Assembly: GCA_038248985.1 (NCBI GenBank)
Contig: JBBRWV010000033.1
Span: forward strand, 1-28,560
Direction of reading: 5' to 3'
Length of the DNA: 28,560 bases
From: JBBRWV01 sp038248985
GTDB lineage: Bacteria > Planctomycetota > Phycisphaerae > WQYP01
The notes under the pieces are model-generated. The model did no database searches and was not told the DNA's origin. It saw only the letters and a program-made list of their open reading frames with translations. This document shows positions 22,036 through 28,560 of this stretch, in pieces; within the stretch, counting starts at the first letter, position 1; each line of letters starts with the position of its first letter. The translations under genes were made by a program, and so were the position numbers.

Positions 22036-23418
22036 ATGCCGCTGTTGATCCGCAATGCCGATATCGTCACCGCCACTGACCGCTACACCGCCGACATCTA
22101 CTGCGAAAATGAAACCATCACCGCCATCGGAAAAAATCTGCCCGCGCCGCCCCATACCGAAATCATCGACGCCACCGGCAAGCTGGTGTTCCCCGGCTTT
22201 ATCGATCCGCACACCCACATTTACCTGCCGTTCATGGGCACCTATGCCAAGGATGATTACACCTCCGCCAGCCAGGCCGCACTCATCGGCGGCACCACCA
22301 CGATCATCGAAATGATCTGCCCCAGCCGCAAAGAGGAGCCGCTCGAAGCGTTTGAGTTGTGGAAAGGGAAAGCGGATGGAAAGTCGGCATGTGACTTCAC
22401 CTTTCACATGGGCGTCACCCGTTATGACGCGGCCGCCGAAGCGCAACTGCGCGAGATCGTCAAGCTCGGTCTTTCCTCATTTAAGATATTTCTCGCGTAC
22501 AAAGGCGCCTTCGGCATTGATGACACCGAACTCTACCACACGCTTAAGCTCGCCAAATCCCTCGGCGTCATTACCACCGCCCATTGCGAAAATGACACCA
22601 TCGTGCAGGAGCGCCAGCGTGAGCTGCTGGCCGCGGGCAACACGGGGCCGGCCTTTCATCATGAATCGCGCCCACCGTTTGTTGAGGCGGAAGGCGTGCA
22701 TCATTTGATGACTTTTGCCACCCTGCACGAGGCCCATGTTTACATCGTGCATCTCTCCTGCGAGGAGGCGCTGGCGGTGGCCACGGCGGCGAAATTTCGC
22801 GGCGTCAACGTATGGGCCGAGACGCTCATTCAGTATCTGCTCATCGATAAAACGTATGCGGAGCGCGAAAATTTTGAAGGCGCCAAGTACGTGATGAGCC
22901 CGCCGCTGCGCGACCAGAAAAATCAGAAAATTTTGTGGGACGGACTCGCGTCTGGTCTCATCTCCACCCTGGCCACCGATCACGCACCCTTCGATTTCGC
23001 CACGCAAAAAATCATCGGCAAAGACGATTTCACCAAGATCCCCAACGGCATTCCGGCCCTCGAAGACCGCGTCAATCTCTTCTACACGCATGGCCCCGCC
23101 ACCGGCCGCCTCTCGCTGCATCGCTTCGTCGATGCCGCATCCACACACACCGCCAAGCTCTTCGGCCTGTTTCCACGCAAGGGCACGATCGCGCTGGGCT
23201 CCGATGCTGATCTGGTCATTTTCGATCCTTCATACCGCGGCACGCTCTCGGTCAAAACGCAGCGGCAAAACGTGGATTACAACGCGTTCGAAGGGTGGCC
23301 GATCACCGGGCGGCCCGCGGCAGTCACGGTGCGCGGGCAAGTCGTCGTGCGCGATGGCCGGTTCACCGGAAACCCCACGCGCGGAAAATTTCTCGCCCGT
23401 GAGCCGAATCACTTTTGA
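22036..23418 (+). CDS. hydA: Dihydropyrimidinase / D-hydantoinase
   Basis: A 460-residue amidohydrolase that opens the ring of dihydrouracil or dihydrothymine (or 5-substituted hydantoins), the second step of reductive pyrimidine breakdown. The binuclear zinc ligands fall where the family expects them: His59 and His61 (DPHTH), Lys150 (SSFK, the carboxylated bridging Lys), His184 (TAHCEN), His240 (IVHLSC) and Asp316 (TDHAPF). ATG 22036 is chosen because GAAGGGA lies about 8 bases upstream and the promoter -10 is at 21897; a more upstream ATG at 21892 would precede the transcript start. First gene of a three-gene operon with preA and a carbamoylase. Confidence 0.95.
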   Translation: MPLLIRNADIVTATDRYTADIYCENETITAIGKNLPAPPHTEIIDATGKLVFPGFIDPHTHIYLPFMGTYAKDDYTSASQAALIGGTTTIIEMICPSRKEEPLEAFELWKGKADGKSACDFTFHMGVTRYDAAAEAQLREIVKLGLSSFKIFLAYKGAFGIDDTELYHTLKLAKSLGVITTAHCENDTIVQERQRELLAAGNTGPAFHHESRPPFVEAEGVHHLMTFATLHEAHVYIVHLSCEEALAVATAAKFRGVNVWAETLIQYLLIDKTYAERENFEGAKYVMSPPLRDQKNQKILWDGLASGLISTLATDHAPFDFATQKIIGKDDFTKIPNGIPALEDRVNLFYTHGPATGRLSLHRFVDAASTHTAKLFGLFPRKGTIALGSDADLVIFDPSYRGTLSVKTQRQNVDYNAFEGWPITGRPAAVTVRGQVVVRDGRFTGNPTRGKFLAREPNHF

Positions 23419-23476
23419 TGCACCATAAACAACCTTGACGGCCTTCCCCGGCCTCTGAACCTCCCGAGGAGTTCCC

Positions 23477-24886
23477 ATGCCAGATCTCTCCATCCACTTC
23501 GCGGGCATCAAGTCGCCCAACCCGTTTTGGCTCGCCAGCGGCCCGCCCACCAATACCGCCTACCAGGTGGCCAATGCCTTCCGCGCCGGCTGGGGCGGCG
23601 CTGTCTGGAAAACCATCACCAACGATCCGGTCGTCAACGTGGCTTCGCGCTATGGCGGCATCAGCCTGGCCAACCAGCGGCTCATGGGCCTCAACAACAT
23701 CGAGCTTATTTCAGATCGCCCGCTGGAAGACAATCTGCGCGAAATGGCCGCGGTCAAAAAAGAATTCTCCGCGCACGCCGTCATCGCGTCGGTGATGGTG
23801 GAATCGAAACGCGAAGTGTGGCATGAAATCATTAAGAAAACGCAGGACACCGGCATCGATGGTTTTGAGCTCAACTTCGGCTGCCCGCATGGCATGTCCG
23901 AACGCGGTCAAGGGTCGGCCGTCGGCCAGGTGCCGGAGTATTGTGAAAAAATCACCGCCTGGGTGAAGGAAGTTTCGCGCGTGCCAGTGCTGGTCAAACT
24001 CACGCCCAACGTCGCGGACATCGTGCCCATGGGCCGGGCCGCCAAACGCGGCGGCGCCGACGGCATCTCGCTCATCAACACCATCAACTCCATCATGGGT
24101 GTCGATCTGCACACGTATTCGCCCCGGCCCTCCGTTGACGGCCTCGGCTCGCACGGCGGCTATTGCGGGCCGGCGATCAAGCCGATCGCGCTGAACATGG
24201 TCGCGGCGCTGGCCCGCGATCCGGAAGTCAACGCCGGCGGAGCGTTGCCGCTCTCGGGCATCGGCGGCATCAAGGCGTGGGGCGATGCGGCGGAATTTAT
24301 TCTACTCGGCGCCACTTCGGTACAGGTCTGCACCGCCGTCATGCACAAAGGCTTCGGCGTGGTGAAGGGGCTGCTCCGCGGCCTCGAAGATTACATGAAA
24401 GAAAAAAACTTCGGCACGATCGCCGACTTCCGCGGCAAAGCCGTCGGCCGCATCAAAAGCTGGGGCGACCTCAACCTCAACTACAAGGTCATCGCGAAAA
24501 TCCATGAGGAAAAGTGCATCCACTGCGGCATTTGTTACGCGAGTTGCGAGGACGGCTGCTACCAGGCCATCGAATGGAAAAAAATGCCGCGCGGCGAGTA
24601 CGTCCAAATGTTTGGCGAACCCAAGAAAACGCGCGCGGATCAAGCCGCCCCCGCGATGGCGCTGGGCGACGCGTCGGGCGCTCCCATCGATGTGTTTCTG
24701 ATCAAGCAGGACACCTGCGTCGGCTGCAACATGTGCGCCCTGGCCTGCCCCGTGGAAGGATGCATCACGATGGAGGAGGTCCCCACCGGCAAGGAATCGA
24801 TGAGCTGGAACGATTATCAGAAAAAGCTTGCCGCGGGAACGATGGAAAAAATTCAACCCAAGAAGACTGGAGCCAGTCTTGCCTGA
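23477..24886 (+). CDS. preA: Dihydropyrimidine dehydrogenase subunit PreA
   Basis: A 469-residue FMN/iron-sulfur protein that reduces uracil or thymine. The FMN barrel is homologous to dihydroorotate dehydrogenase, with NFGCPHGMSERGQGSAVGQ carrying the catalytic Cys region and SGIGGIKAWGDAAEFILLGA binding FMN phosphate. A C-terminal ferredoxin part has two four-Cys clusters, CIHCGICYASC and CVGCNMCALAC, separated by an insert of about 35 residues that makes it longer than E. coli PreA (411). ATG 23477 has GAGGAG 5 bases upstream. The NAD(P)H-oxidising partner PreT is not in the window, so electrons must come from a partner encoded elsewhere or a ferredoxin. Confidence 0.95.
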   Translation: MPDLSIHFAGIKSPNPFWLASGPPTNTAYQVANAFRAGWGGAVWKTITNDPVVNVASRYGGISLANQRLMGLNNIELISDRPLEDNLREMAAVKKEFSAHAVIASVMVESKREVWHEIIKKTQDTGIDGFELNFGCPHGMSERGQGSAVGQVPEYCEKITAWVKEVSRVPVLVKLTPNVADIVPMGRAAKRGGADGISLINTINSIMGVDLHTYSPRPSVDGLGSHGGYCGPAIKPIALNMVAALARDPEVNAGGALPLSGIGGIKAWGDAAEFILLGATSVQVCTAVMHKGFGVVKGLLRGLEDYMKEKNFGTIADFRGKAVGRIKSWGDLNLNYKVIAKIHEEKCIHCGICYASCEDGCYQAIEWKKMPRGEYVQMFGEPKKTRADQAAPAMALGDASGAPIDVFLIKQDTCVGCNMCALACPVEGCITMEEVPTGKESMSWNDYQKKLAAGTMEKIQPKKTGASLA

Positions 24887-26129
24887 GCTGAATCCCCAAC
24901 GCACTACCGCTGAGTTGAAAGAGCTCCGCACCCTCACCGGCAACGATGACGGTGCCCAGCGCGTCGCCTTCACCCCCACGTGGGCCCAGGCCCGCGCGTG
25001 GTTTCTTTCCAAGCTCAAGGACCTTCCCGTCGAAGTCCATCAAGACGCCTCGGGAAATCTGTGGACCACGTTGAAAGGCGCATCGCCCAAGGCCCTCCTC
25101 ATCGGCGGGCACATCGATTCTGTACCCAACGGCGGCTGGCTCGACGGGTGTCTCAATCTCCTCGCCGGTTTGGCAGTCCTGCGCCGCATTGCCGCCGAAT
25201 TTCCCGACGGCCCGCCGGTGACCATTCGCCTGGTGGATTGGGCCGACGAAGAAGGTGCCCGCTTCGGCCGCTCTCTCTTTGGTTCCAGCGGCTTTTCCGG
25301 CTCACTTGTCGCCGACGAAGTGCGCGAACTCAAGGATCGCGAGGGCATCACGCTGCCCGACGCCATCCAGCCCCACGGCATCGATCTCGACAAAATGCTC
25401 GACGCCCGCGCCGAACAGAAAAACGCCGCCGCCTATCTCGAACTTCACATCGAGCAAGGCCCCGTCCTCGAATCGCTGAACCTCCCCATGGGCGCCGTCC
25501 TCGGCACCTTCGGTGTGGAGCGCCACGCGATTACCTTCACCGGCCAGGCCGCACATTCCGGCTCCACACCCATGGCGCAGCGCAAGGATGCGCTCGGCGG
25601 CGTGTCAAAACTCCACCTCGCCATCAGAAACATCGCTGTGGAATACGGCGGTGTCTGCACCGTCGGCAGCGTGATCACCAAACCCGGCATCGTCACCGCT
25701 GTCGTCGGCGAGGCCACGATGACGCTCGACCAACGACATTTGGACGCCCATAGCCTGGCCATGATGTACGTTGACGCCCAGGCACGAAGCCGCCGCATTG
25801 CCGCAGAAGAACATCTGGATGTCACCTGGAAAAAAATCTGGTCCATCCCGCCCTTCCCCTTCCACCCCCACCTGATCGACCTCGCCGACGCCTCAATCAA
25901 GGAAGTCTGCGGCGTCTCTCACCGCCTCCCCAGCGGCCCGCTGCACGACGCCGCCGAAGTCTGCCGCACCGGCATCCCAACCGTCATGCTCTTCGTGCAA
26001 TCGCTGCGCGGCATTTCGCACAACAAAATTGAGGACACGAAGGAAGCGCACATTGAGATGGGTGTGCGGGCGTTAGATCGTCTGGCCGATAAAACGATCG
26101 CGTGGATAGCGACAGACAATAGGCTTTAG
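24879..26129 (+). CDS. N-carbamoyl-beta-alanine amidohydrolase (beta-ureidopropionase type)
   Basis: A 416-residue M20-like zinc hydrolase of the hydantoinase/carbamoylase family. It removes the carbamoyl group from N-carbamoyl-beta-alanine (third step of pyrimidine breakdown) or N-carbamoyl amino acids. Visible motifs: GGHIDSVPNGGWLDG (metal His and bridging Asp), DWADEEGARFG (metal/catalytic Glu pair), ELHIEQGPVLE, GQAAHSGSTPM (dimerisation-domain substrate His), and SLRGISHNKIEDT (metal His). I chose TTG 24879 because GGAG lies 6 bases upstream and the length fits; TTG 24828 is also open in frame. The gene overlaps preA by 8 bases, showing translational coupling. Confidence 0.92.
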   Translation: MPELNPQRTTAELKELRTLTGNDDGAQRVAFTPTWAQARAWFLSKLKDLPVEVHQDASGNLWTTLKGASPKALLIGGHIDSVPNGGWLDGCLNLLAGLAVLRRIAAEFPDGPPVTIRLVDWADEEGARFGRSLFGSSGFSGSLVADEVRELKDREGITLPDAIQPHGIDLDKMLDARAEQKNAAAYLELHIEQGPVLESLNLPMGAVLGTFGVERHAITFTGQAAHSGSTPMAQRKDALGGVSKLHLAIRNIAVEYGGVCTVGSVITKPGIVTAVVGEATMTLDQRHLDAHSLAMMYVDAQARSRRIAAEEHLDVTWKKIWSIPPFPFHPHLIDLADASIKEVCGVSHRLPSGPLHDAAEVCRTGIPTVMLFVQSLRGISHNKIEDTKEAHIEMGVRALDRLADKTIAWIATDNRL

Positions 26130-26191
26130 CGCATGAAGGGGGAGCCACATTTCCCTTGCTTTTTCGCGAGTTTGTTACTATTTATCAAAGT

Positions 26192-26410
26192 ATGACAATC
26201 GCCACCAAAGAAATCCTGACCATTTGCGACGCCTTGCCCGAAGACAAGCAAGCCGAAGTCGTCGACTTTGCGCGATTTCTGCTGGCGCGGCAGCAAGACG
26301 AAGCATGGGAGCGTACGTTGTCTGAGCCGAAGCCGCGCCCGCGCCTGGACGCCTTCCTTCGCGATTCCGCCGCCGAAGGCGATGAACCCCTGGATCCGAG
26401 CCGCCTGTGA
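26192..26410 (+). CDS. Antitoxin, DUF2281/VapB-like (module 3)
   Basis: A 72-residue acidic protein. The N-terminal half (ATKEILTICDALPEDKQAEVVDFARFLLARQ) matches the 'LPe.kq.EvldF..FL' helix pair typical of DUF2281-type antitoxins. The C-terminal half is a disordered, Pro/Arg/Asp-rich toxin-wrapping tail. ATG 26192 has no real ribosome site; a TACTAT at 26176-26181 could be the -10, leaving almost no leader. It overlaps the toxin start by four bases (GTGA). The pair lies between the pyrimidine operon and the aminotransferase. Confidence 0.78.
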   Translation: MTIATKEILTICDALPEDKQAEVVDFARFLLARQQDEAWERTLSEPKPRPRLDAFLRDSAAEGDEPLDPSRL

Positions 26411-26670
26411 AATCGCATGTCCGCCCCAGCTTTTGGCGAGCGTACGCTCGTCTATCCGAACCACACCGTCTTGCCGCACGCCGCGCGTATGCCCATTTCG
26501 CGGAGAACCCCGACTACCCATCCCTCCGTTTCAAGAAGCTTGCGGGCCACGAAAATGTTTGGTCTGCCCGCATCATCGAGCAGTGCCGTGTCGTTGGCGA
26601 GCGCCAAGGCGACACGATTTTCTGGGCTTGGATCGGCACGCACAATGAATTCGACAACCTCTTTGGCTGA
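26407..26670 (+). CDS. RelE/ParE-family toxin (module 3)
   Basis: An 87-residue product starting at a GTG that overlaps the antitoxin stop. Family features: a basic N-terminal helical part (RPSFWRAYARLSEPHRLAARRAY), the central strands LRFKKLAGHENVWSARII, CRVVGERQGDTIFWAWIGTH and the closing EFDNLFG. The WxGTHxEFD ending is like that of other RelE-fold toxins that act on single-strand or ribosome-bound RNA. The 3' half is antisense to a leftward open frame discussed separately at 26670-26790. Confidence 0.82.
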   Translation: MKSHVRPSFWRAYARLSEPHRLAARRAYAHFAENPDYPSLRFKKLAGHENVWSARIIEQCRVVGERQGDTIFWAWIGTHNEFDNLFG

Positions 26671-26790
26671 GATTTCCACCTTCCACGACGCCGCCGAAGT
26701 CCATCCAACAGCACCCAATGCCGCGAGGACAGCCAACACCGCCAAGAGTTTCTTGGACGACAACCCATGTCGCCAGGTGCGCAGTGCCAT
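26670..26790 (-). pseudogene. Possible orphan gene start (signal peptide) running into the module 3 toxin
   Basis: Minus-strand ATG 26790 has GAGAGG 5 bases upstream and reads MALRTWRHGLSSKKLLAVLA, continuing VLAALGAVGWTSAASW, a convincing basic-plus-hydrophobic export signal. Past about 26670 the frame is simply the antisense of the toxin and stops at 26452. This suggests a gene whose 3' part was replaced when the toxin-antitoxin pair arrived, or chance. It lies 55 bases downstream of the aminotransferase on the same strand. Confidence 0.3.
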
Positions 26791-26827
26791 CACGACCTCT
26801 CTCGTCGTCTCTTCAACTCGCTTATCC

Positions 26828-26844
26828 CTTCGTGCGTCTTCGTG
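26828..26844. repeat. CTTCGTG repeat at the aminotransferase 3' end
   Basis: CTTCGTG occurs at 26828-26834 and 26838-26844, directly downstream of the aminotransferase stop. On the coding strand it reads CACGAAG repeats. It is of the same style as the CACAGAG element at 17261-17298 and also directly follows a stop codon. Confidence 0.4.
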
Positions 26845-26845
26845 T

Positions 26846-28267
26846 TTAGCTCTTCCTGCTCTCCATCACCCCGAGCACCTCATCCAGCGTCTGCACCAGA
26901 TATGCCGCATCATCCTTCGTCAAACACATCGGCGGCTTGATCCGCAGCGTGTTGCCCATCAACCCGCCCTTGCCCAGCAGCACCCCGCGCTCGCGCGCCA
27001 GTTCCAGCACCTCAACCGCCTCGGTATTCGCGGCCTCTTTGCTCACACGATCGCGCACCAGCTCCACGCCCAGCATCAAACCCATGCCGCGCACATCGCC
27101 GATCAACGGATGCTTCTGCTGCAATTCCAAAAGCAGGTTTTTAATGTATCCGCCTACGACCAGCGCGTTGTTCTGAATCCCCTCCTCATCAATCACCTCC
27201 AGCGTCGCCAACCCCTGCGCCATCGACACCGGATTGCCGCCAAACGTGTTGAAGTGAATCCGATTCTTCATCACCTTGGCGATCTCCGGCCGCGTCGTCA
27301 TCGCCCCCAACGGGCAGCCGTTTCCGATACCCTTGGCCATCGTCACCAGGTCCGGCGTCACGCCGAAATTTTCGAAGCCCCAAAACTTGTTGCCCGTCCG
27401 TCCGAAGCCCGTCTGCACTTCGTCGGCAATGCACAACCCGCCGTACTTCCGCACGATGCCGTACACCACCTTGAAGTAATCCGGCGGCGGCACAATCGCC
27501 CCGCCCACGCCTTGAATCGGCTCGCCGATAAACGCCGCCACCTGCCCGCTCGTCTCGTACTTGATCATGTCTTCCGTATCCTTCGCGCACTTCAAATCGC
27601 ACGACGGATACGTCAAACCGAAGGGGCAGCGGTAACAGTAGCCCGGCGTCGCATACTTGTTGTTCCCCGTGATGTTCGTCTTGAATTTCCACGTCCCCTG
27701 CGCGGTCGCCCCCATCGTCGCGCTCGTGCCGCCGTGATATCCGTTTCGCAGCGACACAAAATCCGGATTGCCCGTAAATTCCTTGGCGCTCAAAATCGCG
27801 ATCTCATTCGCTTCGCTGCCGCTGTTGGTGAAATATGTCTGCGTCAACCCGCTGCCGACGGGAAAATGTTCCGCCAGTTTCTTGCCGAACTGGGCGATCG
27901 TCGGGTGATAATAAATCGTCGTCGTGTGCGTCAGCGTCCCCACCTGTGCCTGCACCTTCTCCGTGATCTTCGGATGGCAATGCCCCACGCTCACCGTCAC
28001 AATCCCCGCGAACGCATCCAAATACTGCCGCCCCGTTTCATCCCACAAATACTGCATGTGCCCTTCGACGATCATCAGCGGGTCTTTATAAATATGGAAC
28101 AACCCCGGCGACAAATACTCCTGCCGCATCGCCGCCACTTCCGCCTTGCTCGGCCCCGCATACGGTTTCGGCGAATGCCCCGCCACCGGCAAAGACAACT
28201 TCCGCGGGCCGCCACTGGCCCCATTTCCCTGCGAACTCTTCGTTACACCAGTCTCTGTGAATGTCAT
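26846..28267 (-). CDS. Class III PLP aminotransferase (beta-alanine/alanine-glyoxylate type)
   Basis: A 473-residue fold-type I transaminase resembling alanine-glyoxylate aminotransferase 2 and beta-alanine:pyruvate transaminases. Visible motifs: YLDAFAGIVTVSVGHCHP, TNSGSEANEIA (PLP phosphate site), GYHGGTSATMGAT, FIGEPIQGVGG, CIADEVQTGFGRTG (PLP-contacting Asp) and TMAKGIGNGCPLGA, whose Lys is the Schiff-base residue. A four-Cys segment (YCYRCPFGLTYPSCDLKC) is typical of this branch. ATG 28267 has GGAG 5 bases upstream. Although convergent with the pyrimidine operon, it could turn that operon's beta-alanine into malonate semialdehyde; this link is inference. Confidence 0.92.
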   Translation of the reverse strand: MTFTETGVTKSSQGNGASGGPRKLSLPVAGHSPKPYAGPSKAEVAAMRQEYLSPGLFHIYKDPLMIVEGHMQYLWDETGRQYLDAFAGIVTVSVGHCHPKITEKVQAQVGTLTHTTTIYYHPTIAQFGKKLAEHFPVGSGLTQTYFTNSGSEANEIAILSAKEFTGNPDFVSLRNGYHGGTSATMGATAQGTWKFKTNITGNNKYATPGYCYRCPFGLTYPSCDLKCAKDTEDMIKYETSGQVAAFIGEPIQGVGGAIVPPPDYFKVVYGIVRKYGGLCIADEVQTGFGRTGNKFWGFENFGVTPDLVTMAKGIGNGCPLGAMTTRPEIAKVMKNRIHFNTFGGNPVSMAQGLATLEVIDEEGIQNNALVVGGYIKNLLLELQQKHPLIGDVRGMGLMLGVELVRDRVSKEAANTEAVEVLELARERGVLLGKGGLMGNTLRIKPPMCLTKDDAAYLVQTLDEVLGVMESRKS

Positions 28268-28560
28268 AACATCTCCAAAAAACAATCCCGGGACCACCCT
28301 CTCGTAAACCCCCGCATCCCCTATCGTCCCGCGCGCCCCTGGCGAAATCAAATCTCTTCTCCGTGACCCTTCGTTTCCCGTTTCCGTCCTTTCAGGGAGC
28401 CCTGAACCTACCCTCTACCATCCCCCTAATCTTGGCACTTGCCGGTGCTCGGACCGGGGGTCTACTGCGTCCGGAATGCCCGGAGGATGCCCCCCCCACC
28501 CCCTCTATCGGCCACCCTGCCCCGCCGAGTACTTCCCTGGCGCGTGGTAAACGGTTAGGA
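28268..28560. other. Gene-free C-rich right end
   Basis: This stretch upstream of the aminotransferase holds no convincing coding sequence. It is pyrimidine-rich on the plus strand, with several C-runs (for example around 28490-28502). The aminotransferase promoter should lie here, but I found no well-spaced -35/-10 pair. Confidence 0.5.

Noticed and set aside
1..28560. CRISPR arrays, tRNA or rRNA genes, insertion sequences
   Set aside because: No regularly spaced repeat-spacer pattern, cloverleaf, rRNA segment or transposase was recognisable anywhere on either strand.

Overview
The window looks like chromosomal DNA of a GC-rich, Gram-negative-type environmental bacterium. A Planctomycetota origin (perhaps Phycisphaerae) is my best guess. 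It rests on the mix of a PEP-CTERM-style secreted protein start, a SpoIIE-type phosphatase, a DUF3352-like secreted protein, a paired M16 peptidase locus and many RelE-type toxin modules. No rRNA, tRNA or CRISPR array was seen, so the phylum is inference.

Layout. 1-2.8 kb: the start of a secreted protein running off the left edge, a divergent outer-membrane beta-barrel protein, and a convergent SpoIIE/PP2C phosphatase. 2.87-9.58 kb: a manganese-uptake regulon. Reading right to left on the minus strand it has a four-gene ABC importer (binding lipoprotein, ATPase, two permeases), then an Nramp transporter (mntH) and a universal stress protein. A DtxR/MntR-type regulator is divergent from the ABC operon. 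Both minus-strand units start from nearly identical promoters with a palindromic operator just downstream of the -10. 9.6-12.5 kb: a BtuF-like binding lipoprotein and a large DUF3352-like exported protein.

12.5-18.6 kb: a toxin-first RelE/HTH module, acetyl-CoA synthetase, a second RelE/YafQ-type module, and a two-gene M16 peptidase locus in which one protein has the zinc site and the other does not. 18.8-21.7 kb: a coiled-coil lipoprotein and, convergent across a shared bidirectional terminator, a 768-residue EF-hand membrane protein of unknown function. 22.0-26.1 kb: a reductive pyrimidine (or hydantoin) catabolism operon of dihydropyrimidinase, PreA-type dihydropyrimidine dehydrogenase and N-carbamoyl-beta-alanine amidohydrolase. 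A third toxin-antitoxin pair follows. At 26.8-28.3 kb a class III aminotransferase could carry the product beta-alanine on to malonate semialdehyde.

The most notable signals not explained by single genes are four. First, the duplicated manganese promoter/operator. Second, an apparent switch of strand composition, from G-rich on the plus strand before about 18.6 kb to C-rich after about 22 kb, whichever way the genes point. Third, a repeat-dense regulatory region at 21.77-21.90 kb. Fourth, a duplicated fragment of the M16 gene's 3' end beside a toxin-antitoxin module.
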